A stretch of 29,328 nucleotides of DNA from IMG/VR virus record IMGVR_UViG_3300009420_003164, positions 1-29,328 of that record. One strand, 5' to 3'. This document shows positions 22,951 through 29,328 of the stretch, piece after piece (position 1 is the first letter of the stretch; each line of letters starts with the position of its first letter). The translations under genes were made by a program, and so were the position numbers. Below the pieces are notes generated by a model. That model was not told the origin of the DNA. It ran no database searches and saw nothing but the letters and a program-made list of their open reading frames with translations. This stretch comes from a virus.

Positions 22951-23523
22951 GTGGATGAAAAGAAATTAGGTCAGCTGTTGCTCGTTAAAGATGTAATAAC
23001 TAAACGACAATTAGCATCAGCTGTACAATCACAAATAAAAGGTGATAATAGAAAGATAGGGGAAATCTTAATTGATAAGGGATTTCTTACTATGGAAGAT
23101 TTAACAGATATTTTGTTAGAGAATGGGCATAGTGAGCCAACACCAGTTATACCAACCGTTGAGCCACCAGATTTAGTGGAAGGATCAGAATTGAGTAAAA
23201 ATACAAAATTCAAAGTATCCATTCAGACGATGATTAGTGCTGGAGTTGGTATTGCAACAATGGTTGGATTTTGGTACGCATTACAAGCAGACATACAAGA
23301 AGCAAAAGAGTTACCTGCGATTGGTAACATATATGACCAAGAGTATCCATCAAAACCAGAAGGATATAACTGGCCGCGTTCATATGAACAATATAAGGAT
23401 AATGTTGGTGCACTTCAAGAAGATATGGATGCAGTATTTGAAAAATTAGATGAGTATGAAGAAAAGATTGAAGAATTAGAAAATCAAGTTACAGAACTGA
23501 GAATTAAGGTGGGAAGTAAATGA
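22951..23523 (+). CDS. MshEN-like domain, transmembrane helix and coiled coil
   Basis: This 190-aa protein starts at GTG, supported by GGAGAG about 5 bases upstream. Residues 4-57 resemble the MshEN / T2SSE N-terminal domain. Two tandem units are seen, KLGQLLLVKDVITKRQLASA and KIGEILIDKGFLTMEDL, matching the LGxLLxxxxxLTxxQL pattern that in MshE ATPases binds cyclic di-GMP. A Pro-rich linker follows (62-75, PTPVIPTVEPPDL), then a membrane helix (about 90-111, SIQTMISAGVGIATMVGFWY), an extracytoplasmic stretch, and a C-terminal coiled coil (150-188). The orientation would put MshEN in the cytoplasm. No ATPase domain is present. It may sense c-di-GMP or bind a host secretion or pilus machine. 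It overlaps the next gene (ATGA). Confidence 0.65.
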   Translation: MDEKKLGQLLLVKDVITKRQLASAVQSQIKGDNRKIGEILIDKGFLTMEDLTDILLENGHSEPTPVIPTVEPPDLVEGSELSKNTKFKVSIQTMISAGVGIATMVGFWYALQADIQEAKELPAIGNIYDQEYPSKPEGYNWPRSYEQYKDNVGALQEDMDAVFEKLDEYEEKIEELENQVTELRIKVGSK

Positions 23524-23948
23524 AAAAAACAAGAATAATAAGAAATTTTCTATTTTGGTTTGTACTTGGATTTGTTATGATGGGTACAGTATCAAGTCAA
23601 ACAAGACCTAAATCAAAAGTAGAAATTACAGATAAAACTTTTAAGTCAGCAATATCTAAAGGGTTTGTTGTGGTGATATTTAATGCAGATTATCAACTGA
23701 AAAATATTGATCCTAAGATGATAAAAGATATTAAAGGACATGAAAAGGCCGTTGTGATACAGGTACATGAGAATAATGTTGCATCAGTTGTAAAGAAATT
23801 AAGGTTGAGAAATTATCCATCAATAGCTTTGTTTCATAATGGATCAAAGAAAAAAGTTTGGAAACCAGATATGGATGGTAATTTAGGGATAACACAAAAG
23901 GATATTAAAAAAGAAATAACCAATACATTAGCAGGTGATGTATTTTAA
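23520..23948 (+). CDS. Exported thioredoxin-fold protein lacking the catalytic cysteines
   Basis: This 142-aa protein has an N-terminal signal or anchor (residues 10-27, FLFWFVLGFVMMGTVSSQ). The rest fits a thioredoxin fold: strand GFVVVIFNADYQLKN (48-62) where thioredoxins have FWAxWCGPC, then AVVIQVHEN, LRLRNYPSIALFHNGSKKKV with the conserved cis-Pro at 100, and a C-terminal helix. There is no cysteine anywhere, so it cannot act as a disulfide reductase or oxidase and would serve as a binding or chaperone domain, as redox-dead thioredoxin folds do elsewhere. It overlaps the MshEN gene by 4 bases, and a lipoprotein gene follows. Fold assignment rests on pattern and should be checked by structure prediction. 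Confidence 0.6.
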   Translation: MKKTRIIRNFLFWFVLGFVMMGTVSSQTRPKSKVEITDKTFKSAISKGFVVVIFNADYQLKNIDPKMIKDIKGHEKAVVIQVHENNVASVVKKLRLRNYPSIALFHNGSKKKVWKPDMDGNLGITQKDIKKEITNTLAGDVF

Positions 23949-23961
23949 AAAGGAGACTGAT

Positions 23962-24576
23962 ATGTTTAAGAAACTATTAGTAATAATACCGTTATTGTTT
24001 GCACTTGGATGTGAAGACAATATAAAAGAAGAACCATTTCCAATGCAATTGTGGTTGGATGGTGAAGAAGTAGATGTACAATCAAACTATGAAAAAATAA
24101 CAACTTATGGTGAAGAAGTTGAATATTTTAATACAGAAGACAGTACTACATACATTAAAAAGATATTAGTTATCCACTTTCAAAAAGACGGTGGTAGAGT
24201 TGAATTAACTAAAGAACATTATGCAGTAGTATTTACTGATTGGGAAGGTGATACTGAAAATGGTAAACCCATTGATATAGGTGAATATAACTGGCCAGCT
24301 CAATGTCCAGTATGTGCTAGAAAATGTATTCACGGGGCACCGAGTAAATGGGTAAGAATGGAAATCGTTGGAGATTCAGATGTAGCCGTTGGTGGTTCAG
24401 CTCATATAGATGTGATAAATGAAAGTGGAGATACTTGGATAATAAGTGGTGAAGGTGAAGGAACATTTTTCAATCCATATATAGGTGCTAATATGAATGG
24501 TAAAATACAGTTTTCAAATTTAAAAATAGATACAGATTCAGAAGAATCGCCGTATCATAATTATGGTGGTAGATAA
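23962..24576 (+). CDS. Putative lipoprotein with CxxCxxxC motif
   Basis: This 204-aa protein starts at ATG 23962, with AAGGAG about 6 bases upstream. An upstream in-frame ATG at 23935 lies inside the previous gene and has no site. The N-terminus MFKKLLVIIPLLFALGC carries a lipobox-like ALGC, with Cys17 as the likely lipidated residue. The mature part is acidic and beta-rich. It contains CPVCARKC (115-122) within a loop and an Ig-like C-terminal region (GSAHIDVINESGDTWIISGE). Phage lipoproteins can block superinfection, as in T5 Llp or Cor-type proteins, but no family is recognised here. It sits between the exported thioredoxin-like gene and a tiny basic protein, with a TAATG junction. Confidence 0.7.
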   Translation: MFKKLLVIIPLLFALGCEDNIKEEPFPMQLWLDGEEVDVQSNYEKITTYGEEVEYFNTEDSTTYIKKILVIHFQKDGGRVELTKEHYAVVFTDWEGDTENGKPIDIGEYNWPAQCPVCARKCIHGAPSKWVRMEIVGDSDVAVGGSAHIDVINESGDTWIISGEGEGTFFNPYIGANMNGKIQFSNLKIDTDSEESPYHNYGGR

Positions 24577-24725
24577 TGCCAAATAGTAAAGCAAAAATGA
24601 GAAAAGCAAAAAAACAAAAATTAAATGAGAAATGGAAAACCGAAGGTAGAACTGCAAAACAACATAAGAAGTGGTTGAAGAAAAATGGTGGTACACAAAA
24701 ACCAAAATTTGGACAATATTCATGA
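24576..24725 (+). CDS. 49-residue basic protein
   Basis: This 49-aa protein is very rich in Lys (more than a quarter of residues). It starts MPNSKAKMRKAKKQKLNEKW and ends GGTQKPKFGQYS. The start overlaps the lipoprotein stop as TAATG, and its own stop overlaps the next start as ATGA. That tight double coupling argues it is real despite its size. A basic, Trp-containing, probably helical peptide could bind nucleic acid or ribosomes. No family is recognised, and there is no signal peptide. Confidence 0.65.
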   Translation: MPNSKAKMRKAKKQKLNEKWKTEGRTAKQHKKWLKKNGGTQKPKFGQYS

Positions 24726-25348
24726 TTAAATTGAAAGAACTAATAGAATTGAAATCATTGGTTTATACTGAAGAAGTAACACCTAAACATCAAAAAAAGA
24801 TGGATATGAAACTTAGTGTTTTCCATGAAAATTTAGCATTACCTTATCGTCCAAAACCTGATAATGATTCACCAGATACAATGCGAGAGTTGAAATATTT
24901 GAGTACATTAAAAACTAATGAGGAAGAAGTTAAACGAGGGGATGATATTAAAGAAAACTTTATACCGTTAATTGAAGAGAACAATATACCACTTTCTAAG
25001 GAATATGTAAATAAAGTTATTAAAGAATCTGCTAAATTTATTATGGATTTAAAATATCATTATAATCGTCCAAGACCATATCAAGTTGCAGAAATATATG
25101 AGTTGAATCTAAATGGTACAGAATTAGATAGTATGAAAACACCAAGTTATCCAAGTGGACATGCCGTACAGGCATATTTGATTGCAGAGTTATTTTCCAA
25201 TGTAGACCCAAGGGGTTCACACCAATATCAAGAACTCGCTGAAAGAGTATCACATTCAAGAATTATAGCTAAAGCACATTATCCAAGTGATAAATCATAT
25301 GGTAAGAAAGTTGCTAAAGCTTTATTTCAAGGAGTAATTAATAAATGA
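24722..25348 (+). CDS. PAP2-family phosphatase, soluble
   Basis: The phosphatidic-acid-phosphatase type 2 / class A acid phosphatase signature is complete: KX6RP (K111 to R118-P119, within KYHYNRPRP), PSGH (144-147 in SYPSGHAVQAY) and SRX5HX3D (S179-R180, H186, D190). H186 would be the nucleophile and H147 the acid. The protein has 208 aa with the start at ATG 24722 (ATGA overlap with the preceding mini-gene). A longer frame beginning at 24671 lies inside that gene and is not favoured. No signal peptide or membrane helices are evident, so it is cytoplasmic, unlike most PAP2 lipid phosphatases. The substrate could be nucleotides, sugar phosphates or pyrophosphate. It overlaps the metalloprotein gene by 4 bases. 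Confidence 0.9.
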   Translation: MIKLKELIELKSLVYTEEVTPKHQKKMDMKLSVFHENLALPYRPKPDNDSPDTMRELKYLSTLKTNEEEVKRGDDIKENFIPLIEENNIPLSKEYVNKVIKESAKFIMDLKYHYNRPRPYQVAEIYELNLNGTELDSMKTPSYPSGHAVQAYLIAELFSNVDPRGSHQYQELAERVSHSRIIAKAHYPSDKSYGKKVAKALFQGVINK

Positions 25349-25737
25349 CAACATTAAAAGAACTTTATCAGCTGGATGAGAGAGCAGATTTTCAATATGT
25401 AGCTTCCGAATTAGTAAAACATTATGGATTGAGAAGTAAAATAAAATTTGGTACTTTTGGTAAAAATGAAGGTGATTATGATTTTGATAATGATGTAATT
25501 AAATTACGAAAAAGTTACCCAAAAGTTTCTGAATTTATCATTAGTGTATTACATGAGATACATCATGCAACTCAAGTAAAGAAATATGGTAAAAAAAGAT
25601 TTTTAAAGAAATATATTCAAGCCAGTAATATGGCAGAGTTTGATGGTTTTAATCGTTATGATAAAAATAAATGGGAAATACGAGCCGAAAATTGGGCTAA
25701 ACAAGAATATAATAGAAAATGGAAAAATAAATTTTAA
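25345..25737 (+). CDS. Small HExxH zinc metalloprotein
   Basis: This 130-aa protein contains HEIHH (residues 70-74), that is the HExxH zincin motif with H70, E71 and H74, preceded by an amphipathic helix (SEFIISVLHEIHHATQ). A Glu in WEIRAENWA (E111 or E114) is placed to be the third zinc ligand, as in gluzincin-like ImmA/IrrE-type and related small peptidases. N-terminal residues 30-55 look like the beta strands that precede the active helix. It has no signal peptide. The ATG overlaps the PAP2 stop (ATGA). Similar small phage zincins are usually unnamed. Processing of a virion or host protein is a guess. Confidence 0.75.
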   Translation: MTTLKELYQLDERADFQYVASELVKHYGLRSKIKFGTFGKNEGDYDFDNDVIKLRKSYPKVSEFIISVLHEIHHATQVKKYGKKRFLKKYIQASNMAEFDGFNRYDKNKWEIRAENWAKQEYNRKWKNKF

Positions 25738-25754
25738 TTTGGGGATTTTAGCTT

Positions 25755-25767
25755 ATATTTATATATA
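25755..25767 (+). promoter_or_regulatory. Candidate promoter (TATTTAT motif) of the nuclease-primase operon
   Basis: ATATTTATATATA lies only 5 bases before the ATG at 25773, in a 35-base gap. If it works as a -10-type element, the transcript would have almost no leader, and I see no Shine-Dalgarno before this ATG. The gene could therefore be translated as a near-leaderless message. The complement reads TATAAATA, so a leftward use cannot be excluded. Confidence 0.4.
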
Positions 25768-25772
25768 GTTAT

Positions 25773-26108
25773 ATGAAGACTCGTTCAGCAAAAAACAAAG
25801 GTAAACGCCTTCAGAATTCAGTAAGAGATGTACTTCTCGAAACATTCAAAGAAGATTTAGAACCTGATGATATTAAATCAGCAATTATGGGAGATTCAGG
25901 CGAAGATATTCAATTATCACCTGCAGCCCGTAAACTTATACCGTATTCAATCGAATGTAAAAATCAAGAAAAGTTGAATATATGGTCATCGTTAGAACAG
26001 GCGGAAGGTAATTCTAAAGAATCCACTCCTGTATTGATATTTAAAAGAAATAGAAGTAAAACTTATGCAGTTGTAGAATTAAAGGAATTTATCAAGTTGA
26101 TTAAATGA
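25773..26108 (+). CDS. PD-(D/E)XK nuclease, Holliday-junction-resolvase-like
   Basis: This 111-aa protein has the small restriction-endonuclease-like core: an N-terminal basic helix (KNKGKRLQNSVRDVLLET), the acidic residues in MGDSGEDIQLSP (D41, E44, D45), the strand YSIECKNQE with E61-x-K63, and a following helix with Gln (WSSLEQAEGN). Together these give the PD-(D/E)XK active site with its Q-containing helix. The final strand pair is VLIFKRN and YAVVEL. In phages such small nucleases act in recombination or DNA packaging and often lie beside replication genes, as here with primase (ATGA overlap) and the Mre11-Rad50-like gene. Resolvase activity is inferred. It could also be a nicking enzyme. 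Confidence 0.75.
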   Translation: MKTRSAKNKGKRLQNSVRDVLLETFKEDLEPDDIKSAIMGDSGEDIQLSPAARKLIPYSIECKNQEKLNIWSSLEQAEGNSKESTPVLIFKRNRSKTYAVVELKEFIKLIK

Positions 26109-27025
26109 GTCAGTTAGTTATAAACATATTAGACAAAGCCCTTAAATCAAAGGGTAATAAATTAAAGAAGACAAATGAATATATGTATTGGAGTCCATTT
26201 GTCTCTCATCACAAACAGAAACTACAAGTCAATATAGAGACTGGTAAGTGGCATTGTTGGGTAAGTAATCAAGGTGGACATAATCTGTTCCAATTATTAA
26301 AACAAGTAAATGCAGATAGAAGTTTATTCAAAGAGTTGAGTGATGCTGTTGGTTCAACTTACTATACTTCAGATAAGAAAGATGAGAAAGATATTGTATT
26401 AAATCTTCCGAAGGAAGCTAAACCATTATGGAATGGTGGAGATTCATTACAGAAGTTACACGCACTTAAATTTATATATGAACGAGGTTTAACCGATGAA
26501 GATATACTACGATACAATTTACATTATTGTTTAAATGGAGTGTATCAAAATAGAATCATTATACCGAGTTATGATACTGATGGAGTATTGAATTATTTCG
26601 TAGGGAGAGATTTTTATAAGGGTGGAATGAAATACAAAAATCCCCCTATAGCTAAAGATATTATCGGATTCGACTTGTATATAGATTGGAGTCAGCCGAT
26701 TGTTCTTTGTGAGGGAGTATTTGATGCCATTGCTATTAAAAATAACTCTATACCATTATTCGGTAAAACCATATTACCTAAACTTTATGAAAAGATAATA
26801 AAAAATAGGGTTAAACATATAATAATTTCTTTGGATGAAGACGCATTTAAAGACTCTTTAAAAATGATAAAAAAATTCTTTAACTCTGGAATTTCCGTAA
26901 ACTTTGTCAAACTTACGGAAACCGACCCAAGTGAATTGGGATATATAAAAATGATTGACAAACTAAATACTTCAACCGAAGTAAACTTTAAAGAACTAAT
27001 GAGAATGAAAATCTATGGAAAATAA
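26105..27025 (+). CDS. 61: DNA primase, gp61/DnaG-type, with degraded zinc site
   Basis: This 306-aa protein resembles T4 gp61 (about 342 aa). The TOPRIM catalytic core is visible: IVLCEGVFDAIAI with E203 and D207, and IISLDEDAF with D244 and D246 as the metal-binding acids. RIIIPSYDTDGVLNYFVGRD (150-169) matches the core strand region before TOPRIM. At the N-terminus the zinc-ribbon framework is recognisable (YWSPFVSHHKQKLQVN, then GKWHCWVSNQGG), but three of the expected cysteines are replaced (SPFV for CPFC, CWVS for CxxC). Only H35, H36 and C51 remain, so zinc-dependent template recognition is probably lost or changed. It would make RNA primers with a gp41-like helicase, which is not in this window. 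Confidence 0.88.
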   Translation: MSQLVINILDKALKSKGNKLKKTNEYMYWSPFVSHHKQKLQVNIETGKWHCWVSNQGGHNLFQLLKQVNADRSLFKELSDAVGSTYYTSDKKDEKDIVLNLPKEAKPLWNGGDSLQKLHALKFIYERGLTDEDILRYNLHYCLNGVYQNRIIIPSYDTDGVLNYFVGRDFYKGGMKYKNPPIAKDIIGFDLYIDWSQPIVLCEGVFDAIAIKNNSIPLFGKTILPKLYEKIIKNRVKHIIISLDEDAFKDSLKMIKKFFNSGISVNFVKLTETDPSELGYIKMIDKLNTSTEVNFKELMRMKIYGK

Positions 27026-29328
27026 AATAAAAGTTCCGTTTCGGAAACTTAAACACATACACCACATATCAGATATACAAATTCGTAATCTGAAACGACA
27101 TAGAGAATATGCAGAAGTATTCGAAGGGTTATATGAAGAAGTAAAAAAGAATCCAGATAATGCCGTAGCATATATTGGTGGTGATATAGCTCATTCTAAG
27201 TGTGAGATGTCCCCTGAGTTAATTGATATGTTATCTAAATTATTCAAAAACTTAGCTGATATATGTCCTACGATTATCATTGCAGGTAATCACGATTGTA
27301 ATTTAAATAATCTAAATAGAATGGATTGTTTAACACCTATCGTAGAAAACTTAAATCACCCAAATTTACATTATCTAAAACGAACAGGAATTTATACCTG
27401 TGCGGATGTTGATTTTGTAGTATGGGATGTTTGGGATAACGAAAAAGATTATATTAAAGCTACAGATGTTCCAGGTGATAGAACTAAAGTTGTATTGTTT
27501 CACGGAACAGTAGATAGAAGTGAAACTGATTTAGGATTCAAGTTACCATCTAAAGTCAAAATGAAAATGTTTGATGGATATGATTTAGGATTACTTGGAG
27601 ATATTCACAAAAGACAACATTTAAATAAAGAAGAAACGATTTCATATTGTGGTTCATTAGTTCAACAGAATCACGGTGAAGATATTGGAAAAGGTTATTT
27701 ACTATGGGATGTGCCAAATAGAACATCCGAATACATAGAAATACATAATGATTTTGGTTATTATACAGTCGATATAGATAATGGTATATTACCAGAACTC
27801 CCAAATCTACCTAATAAACCACGAGTTCGTATTAGAGTGAGTAATACAAAACCTGCTCAATTAAAACGATTATTAACTAAACTACATAAAATGACTAATA
27901 TTCAAGAATCAGTTGTTACGAGAGTTGATGGATTGAGTACAGAAACGATTAGAGATAAGAAAATTAATATTGGGGATATTAATAGTGTAGATTATCAATA
28001 TAAATTAATTAGTGAGTATTTGAATAACAATCATATTGTGGACGATGACACCATGATACAAATAAAAAAAGTACTTACTGATTTAAATGCGGTTATACCA
28101 GAAGCAGATATCCAACGAAATGTTAATTGGAAATTAAAGAGATTCGAGTTTAGTAATTTATTTAGTTATGGGGAAGATAATGTAGTAGATTTCACAAAAC
28201 TAAATGGGATGATTGGATTATTTGCACCCAATGCTGCAGGTAAATCAGGACTATTAGATGCTCTATGTTTTAACTTATTTGATATGAGTTCTCGATCATA
28301 TAAGGCAGATAAAATTATTAATAATTCAAAATCTAATTTATATTGTAAAGTTAATTTTGAGGTAGATGGTACAGATTACTTTATTGAGAAAATAGGTAAA
28401 AAGAATTTACGAACAGGTCATGTCAAAGTTGATATAGAATTTTGGATGATTGATGAGACTGGTGAGAAGTTATCATTAAATGGAGACCAACGAAGAACTA
28501 CCCAGAATAACATCAAGCGAGTTATTGGTAATTATGAGGATTTCATTCTCACATCTATGAGTTCACAAAATAACTCAACTGTATTTATTGATAAAACTCA
28601 AAAAGAAAGAAAAGAGTTATTATTACAATTTATGGGATTGAATATATTTGATAGACTATATACCCAGGCATCTGAAGATATTAAAGAAGTGAATATACTT
28701 CTAAGAGATTTTAAGAAATCAGATTACGATAGTGAATTGGCATCAATAACGAATGAGTTGATTATGTTAACATCAAAACAAAAAGATTTCAAAAAAGATG
28801 AACGAAATTTAAAAAATTCAATTAAAGAAATATTATCAGAAATAAAAGACGAGACTAAAAGATTAAAACCAGTCGATGATAGTTTACGGGAATTTGGTGA
28901 TTTAAAAACCGATGAAACAAAACTTAGAGGAATGTTTGGTAATGTAGATTTAAAACTGGATGAGTTACAAGTAGAAGAATATGATTTACAGCGAGCAATA
29001 GAAGATATCAGTAAGAAGATGTCAAGTTATAGACAAGATGGTGTTCAAGATAAATACTTTGAATTAGAAAAACTTGAAGAAGAAAGAGATTTGTTTCAAA
29101 TTGAAATTGATAAACTTAAATCTGATGTTAGAGTTAAATTGGATAAGATTGAAAAACTACACAATGTAACACACGATGAAGATTGTGAACATTGTATGAG
29201 TAATCCATTTACATTGGATGCTATTGAAACTCGCAAGAACCTTAATAAAGACCAACAGATTGCACAAGAGTATGTGAATAAAAAACAACATATGGAAGAT
29301 GAAATTCAAAAGAGATTTAAAATTCGTG
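27015..29328 (+). CDS. 47-46: Mre11-Rad50 (gp47-gp46) fusion, 3' truncated
   Basis: The frame starts at ATG 27015, overlaps the primase end by 11 bases, and stays open to the end of the window (771 codons). Residues 14-350 are an SbcD/Mre11/gp47-type nuclease: HISDIQIR (D20), YIGGDIAHSK (D57), IIIAGNHD (N92, H93), LFHGTVD and LLGDIHKRQ. Without a stop it continues into an SbcC/Rad50/gp46-type ATPase: FSNLFSYGED, Walker A in APNAAGKS (K410, S411), a Q-loop-type SSQNNSTVF segment, FMGLNIFDRLY, then coiled coil and a CEHC zinc hook (C724, C727). In T4, E. coli and most phages these are two genes. Together they resect DNA ends for recombination-dependent replication. The second coiled coil and Walker B lie outside the window. 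Confidence 0.9.
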   Translation, partial: MENKIKVPFRKLKHIHHISDIQIRNLKRHREYAEVFEGLYEEVKKNPDNAVAYIGGDIAHSKCEMSPELIDMLSKLFKNLADICPTIIIAGNHDCNLNNLNRMDCLTPIVENLNHPNLHYLKRTGIYTCADVDFVVWDVWDNEKDYIKATDVPGDRTKVVLFHGTVDRSETDLGFKLPSKVKMKMFDGYDLGLLGDIHKRQHLNKEETISYCGSLVQQNHGEDIGKGYLLWDVPNRTSEYIEIHNDFGYYTVDIDNGILPELPNLPNKPRVRIRVSNTKPAQLKRLLTKLHKMTNIQESVVTRVDGLSTETIRDKKINIGDINSVDYQYKLISEYLNNNHIVDDDTMIQIKKVLTDLNAVIPEADIQRNVNWKLKRFEFSNLFSYGEDNVVDFTKLNGMIGLFAPNAAGKSGLLDALCFNLFDMSSRSYKADKIINNSKSNLYCKVNFEVDGTDYFIEKIGKKNLRTGHVKVDIEFWMIDETGEKLSLNGDQRRTTQNNIKRVIGNYEDFILTSMSSQNNSTVFIDKTQKERKELLLQFMGLNIFDRLYTQASEDIKEVNILLRDFKKSDYDSELASITNELIMLTSKQKDFKKDERNLKNSIKEILSEIKDETKRLKPVDDSLREFGDLKTDETKLRGMFGNVDLKLDELQVEEYDLQRAIEDISKKMSSYRQDGVQDKYFELEKLEEERDLFQIEIDKLKSDVRVKLDKIEKLHNVTHDEDCEHCMSNPFTLDAIETRKNLNKDQQIAQEYVNKKQHMEDEIQKRFKIR

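Noticed and set aside
23935-23961. Upstream in-frame ATG extending the lipoprotein by 9 residues
   Set aside because: It would put MMYFKKETD before the signal sequence, lies in the previous gene, and has no ribosome site, whereas ATG 23962 has AAGGAG at the right distance.
24671-24721. Longer N-terminus for the PAP2 protein
   Set aside because: It overlaps the 49-residue gene extensively. ATG 24722 forms the ATGA junction typical of this genome and starts a natural helix.
24538-24723. 61-aa minus-strand hydrophobic frame
   Set aside because: Antisense to the Lys-rich 49-residue gene. Lys AAA codons read backward as Phe TTT, which explains its hydrophobic look.

Overview
The window is a stretch of an AT-rich, tightly packed genome of a T4-like (myovirus) tailed phage, probably a marine and T4-divergent one. 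The main evidence is a late sigma factor like T4 gp55, a baseplate run with gp25-like and gp6-like wedge proteins and a spike-like protein, a gp61-type primase, and a gp47/gp46 (Mre11/Rad50, SbcD/SbcC) recombination nuclease. Most genes lie on the plus strand and overlap or abut (ATGA and TAATG junctions), usually with clear Shine-Dalgarno sequences. The host is probably Gram-negative, because the phage encodes a lipoprotein, a likely outer-membrane barrel and several Sec-type signal peptides. Three of those signals end in a small residue followed by Gln (FSQ, LAQ, SSQ), which is common in FCB-group bacteria, but the host remains a guess.

Layout. (1) 1-5498: an unknown 599-aa protein, a fold-type II PLP enzyme, a possible GT-B glycosyltransferase, an HD phosphohydrolase, a small membrane protein and the gp55-like sigma factor. 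(2) 5511-6181: a two-gene island on the minus strand (a Lys-rich secreted protein and a small two-helix membrane protein), bounded by terminators and carrying its own promoters. (3) 6249-17661: the baseplate operon, ending in a 1599-aa protein with an embedded Hint (hedgehog/intein) domain. (4) 17731-20613: three marine-phage-type structural proteins, two of them sharing a C-terminal signature. (5) 20686-25737: an unusual run of envelope-targeted genes: an MscS beta-domain mini-protein, a basic secreted protein, an outer-membrane beta-barrel candidate, a 22-residue protein with seven cysteines, a MshEN-like domain/TM/coiled-coil protein, a secreted thioredoxin fold with no cysteine, a lipoprotein, a 49-aa basic protein, a PAP2 phosphatase and an HExxH metalloprotein. 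(6) 25773-end: a PD-(D/E)XK nuclease, a primase with a degraded zinc site, and a single open frame that fuses the Mre11-like nuclease to the Rad50-like ATPase. The frame runs off the window.

How it fits together. The sigma factor probably directs late transcription of the virion genes. Every non-convergent intergenic gap longer than 30 bp carries the same motif, TATTTAT inside a 13-base consensus, oriented toward the next gene, and this is the best late-promoter candidate. The replication and recombination genes at the right end would supply the recombination-dependent replication that T4 late transcription is tied to.

The most unusual observations are the Mre11-Rad50 fusion, the Hint domain in a baseplate protein, the envelope cluster with its cysteine-rich mini-protein, and the repeated promoter motif. 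No tRNA, CRISPR array, insertion sequence or recognisable endolysin was seen. No stretch longer than 300 bases lacks a gene.
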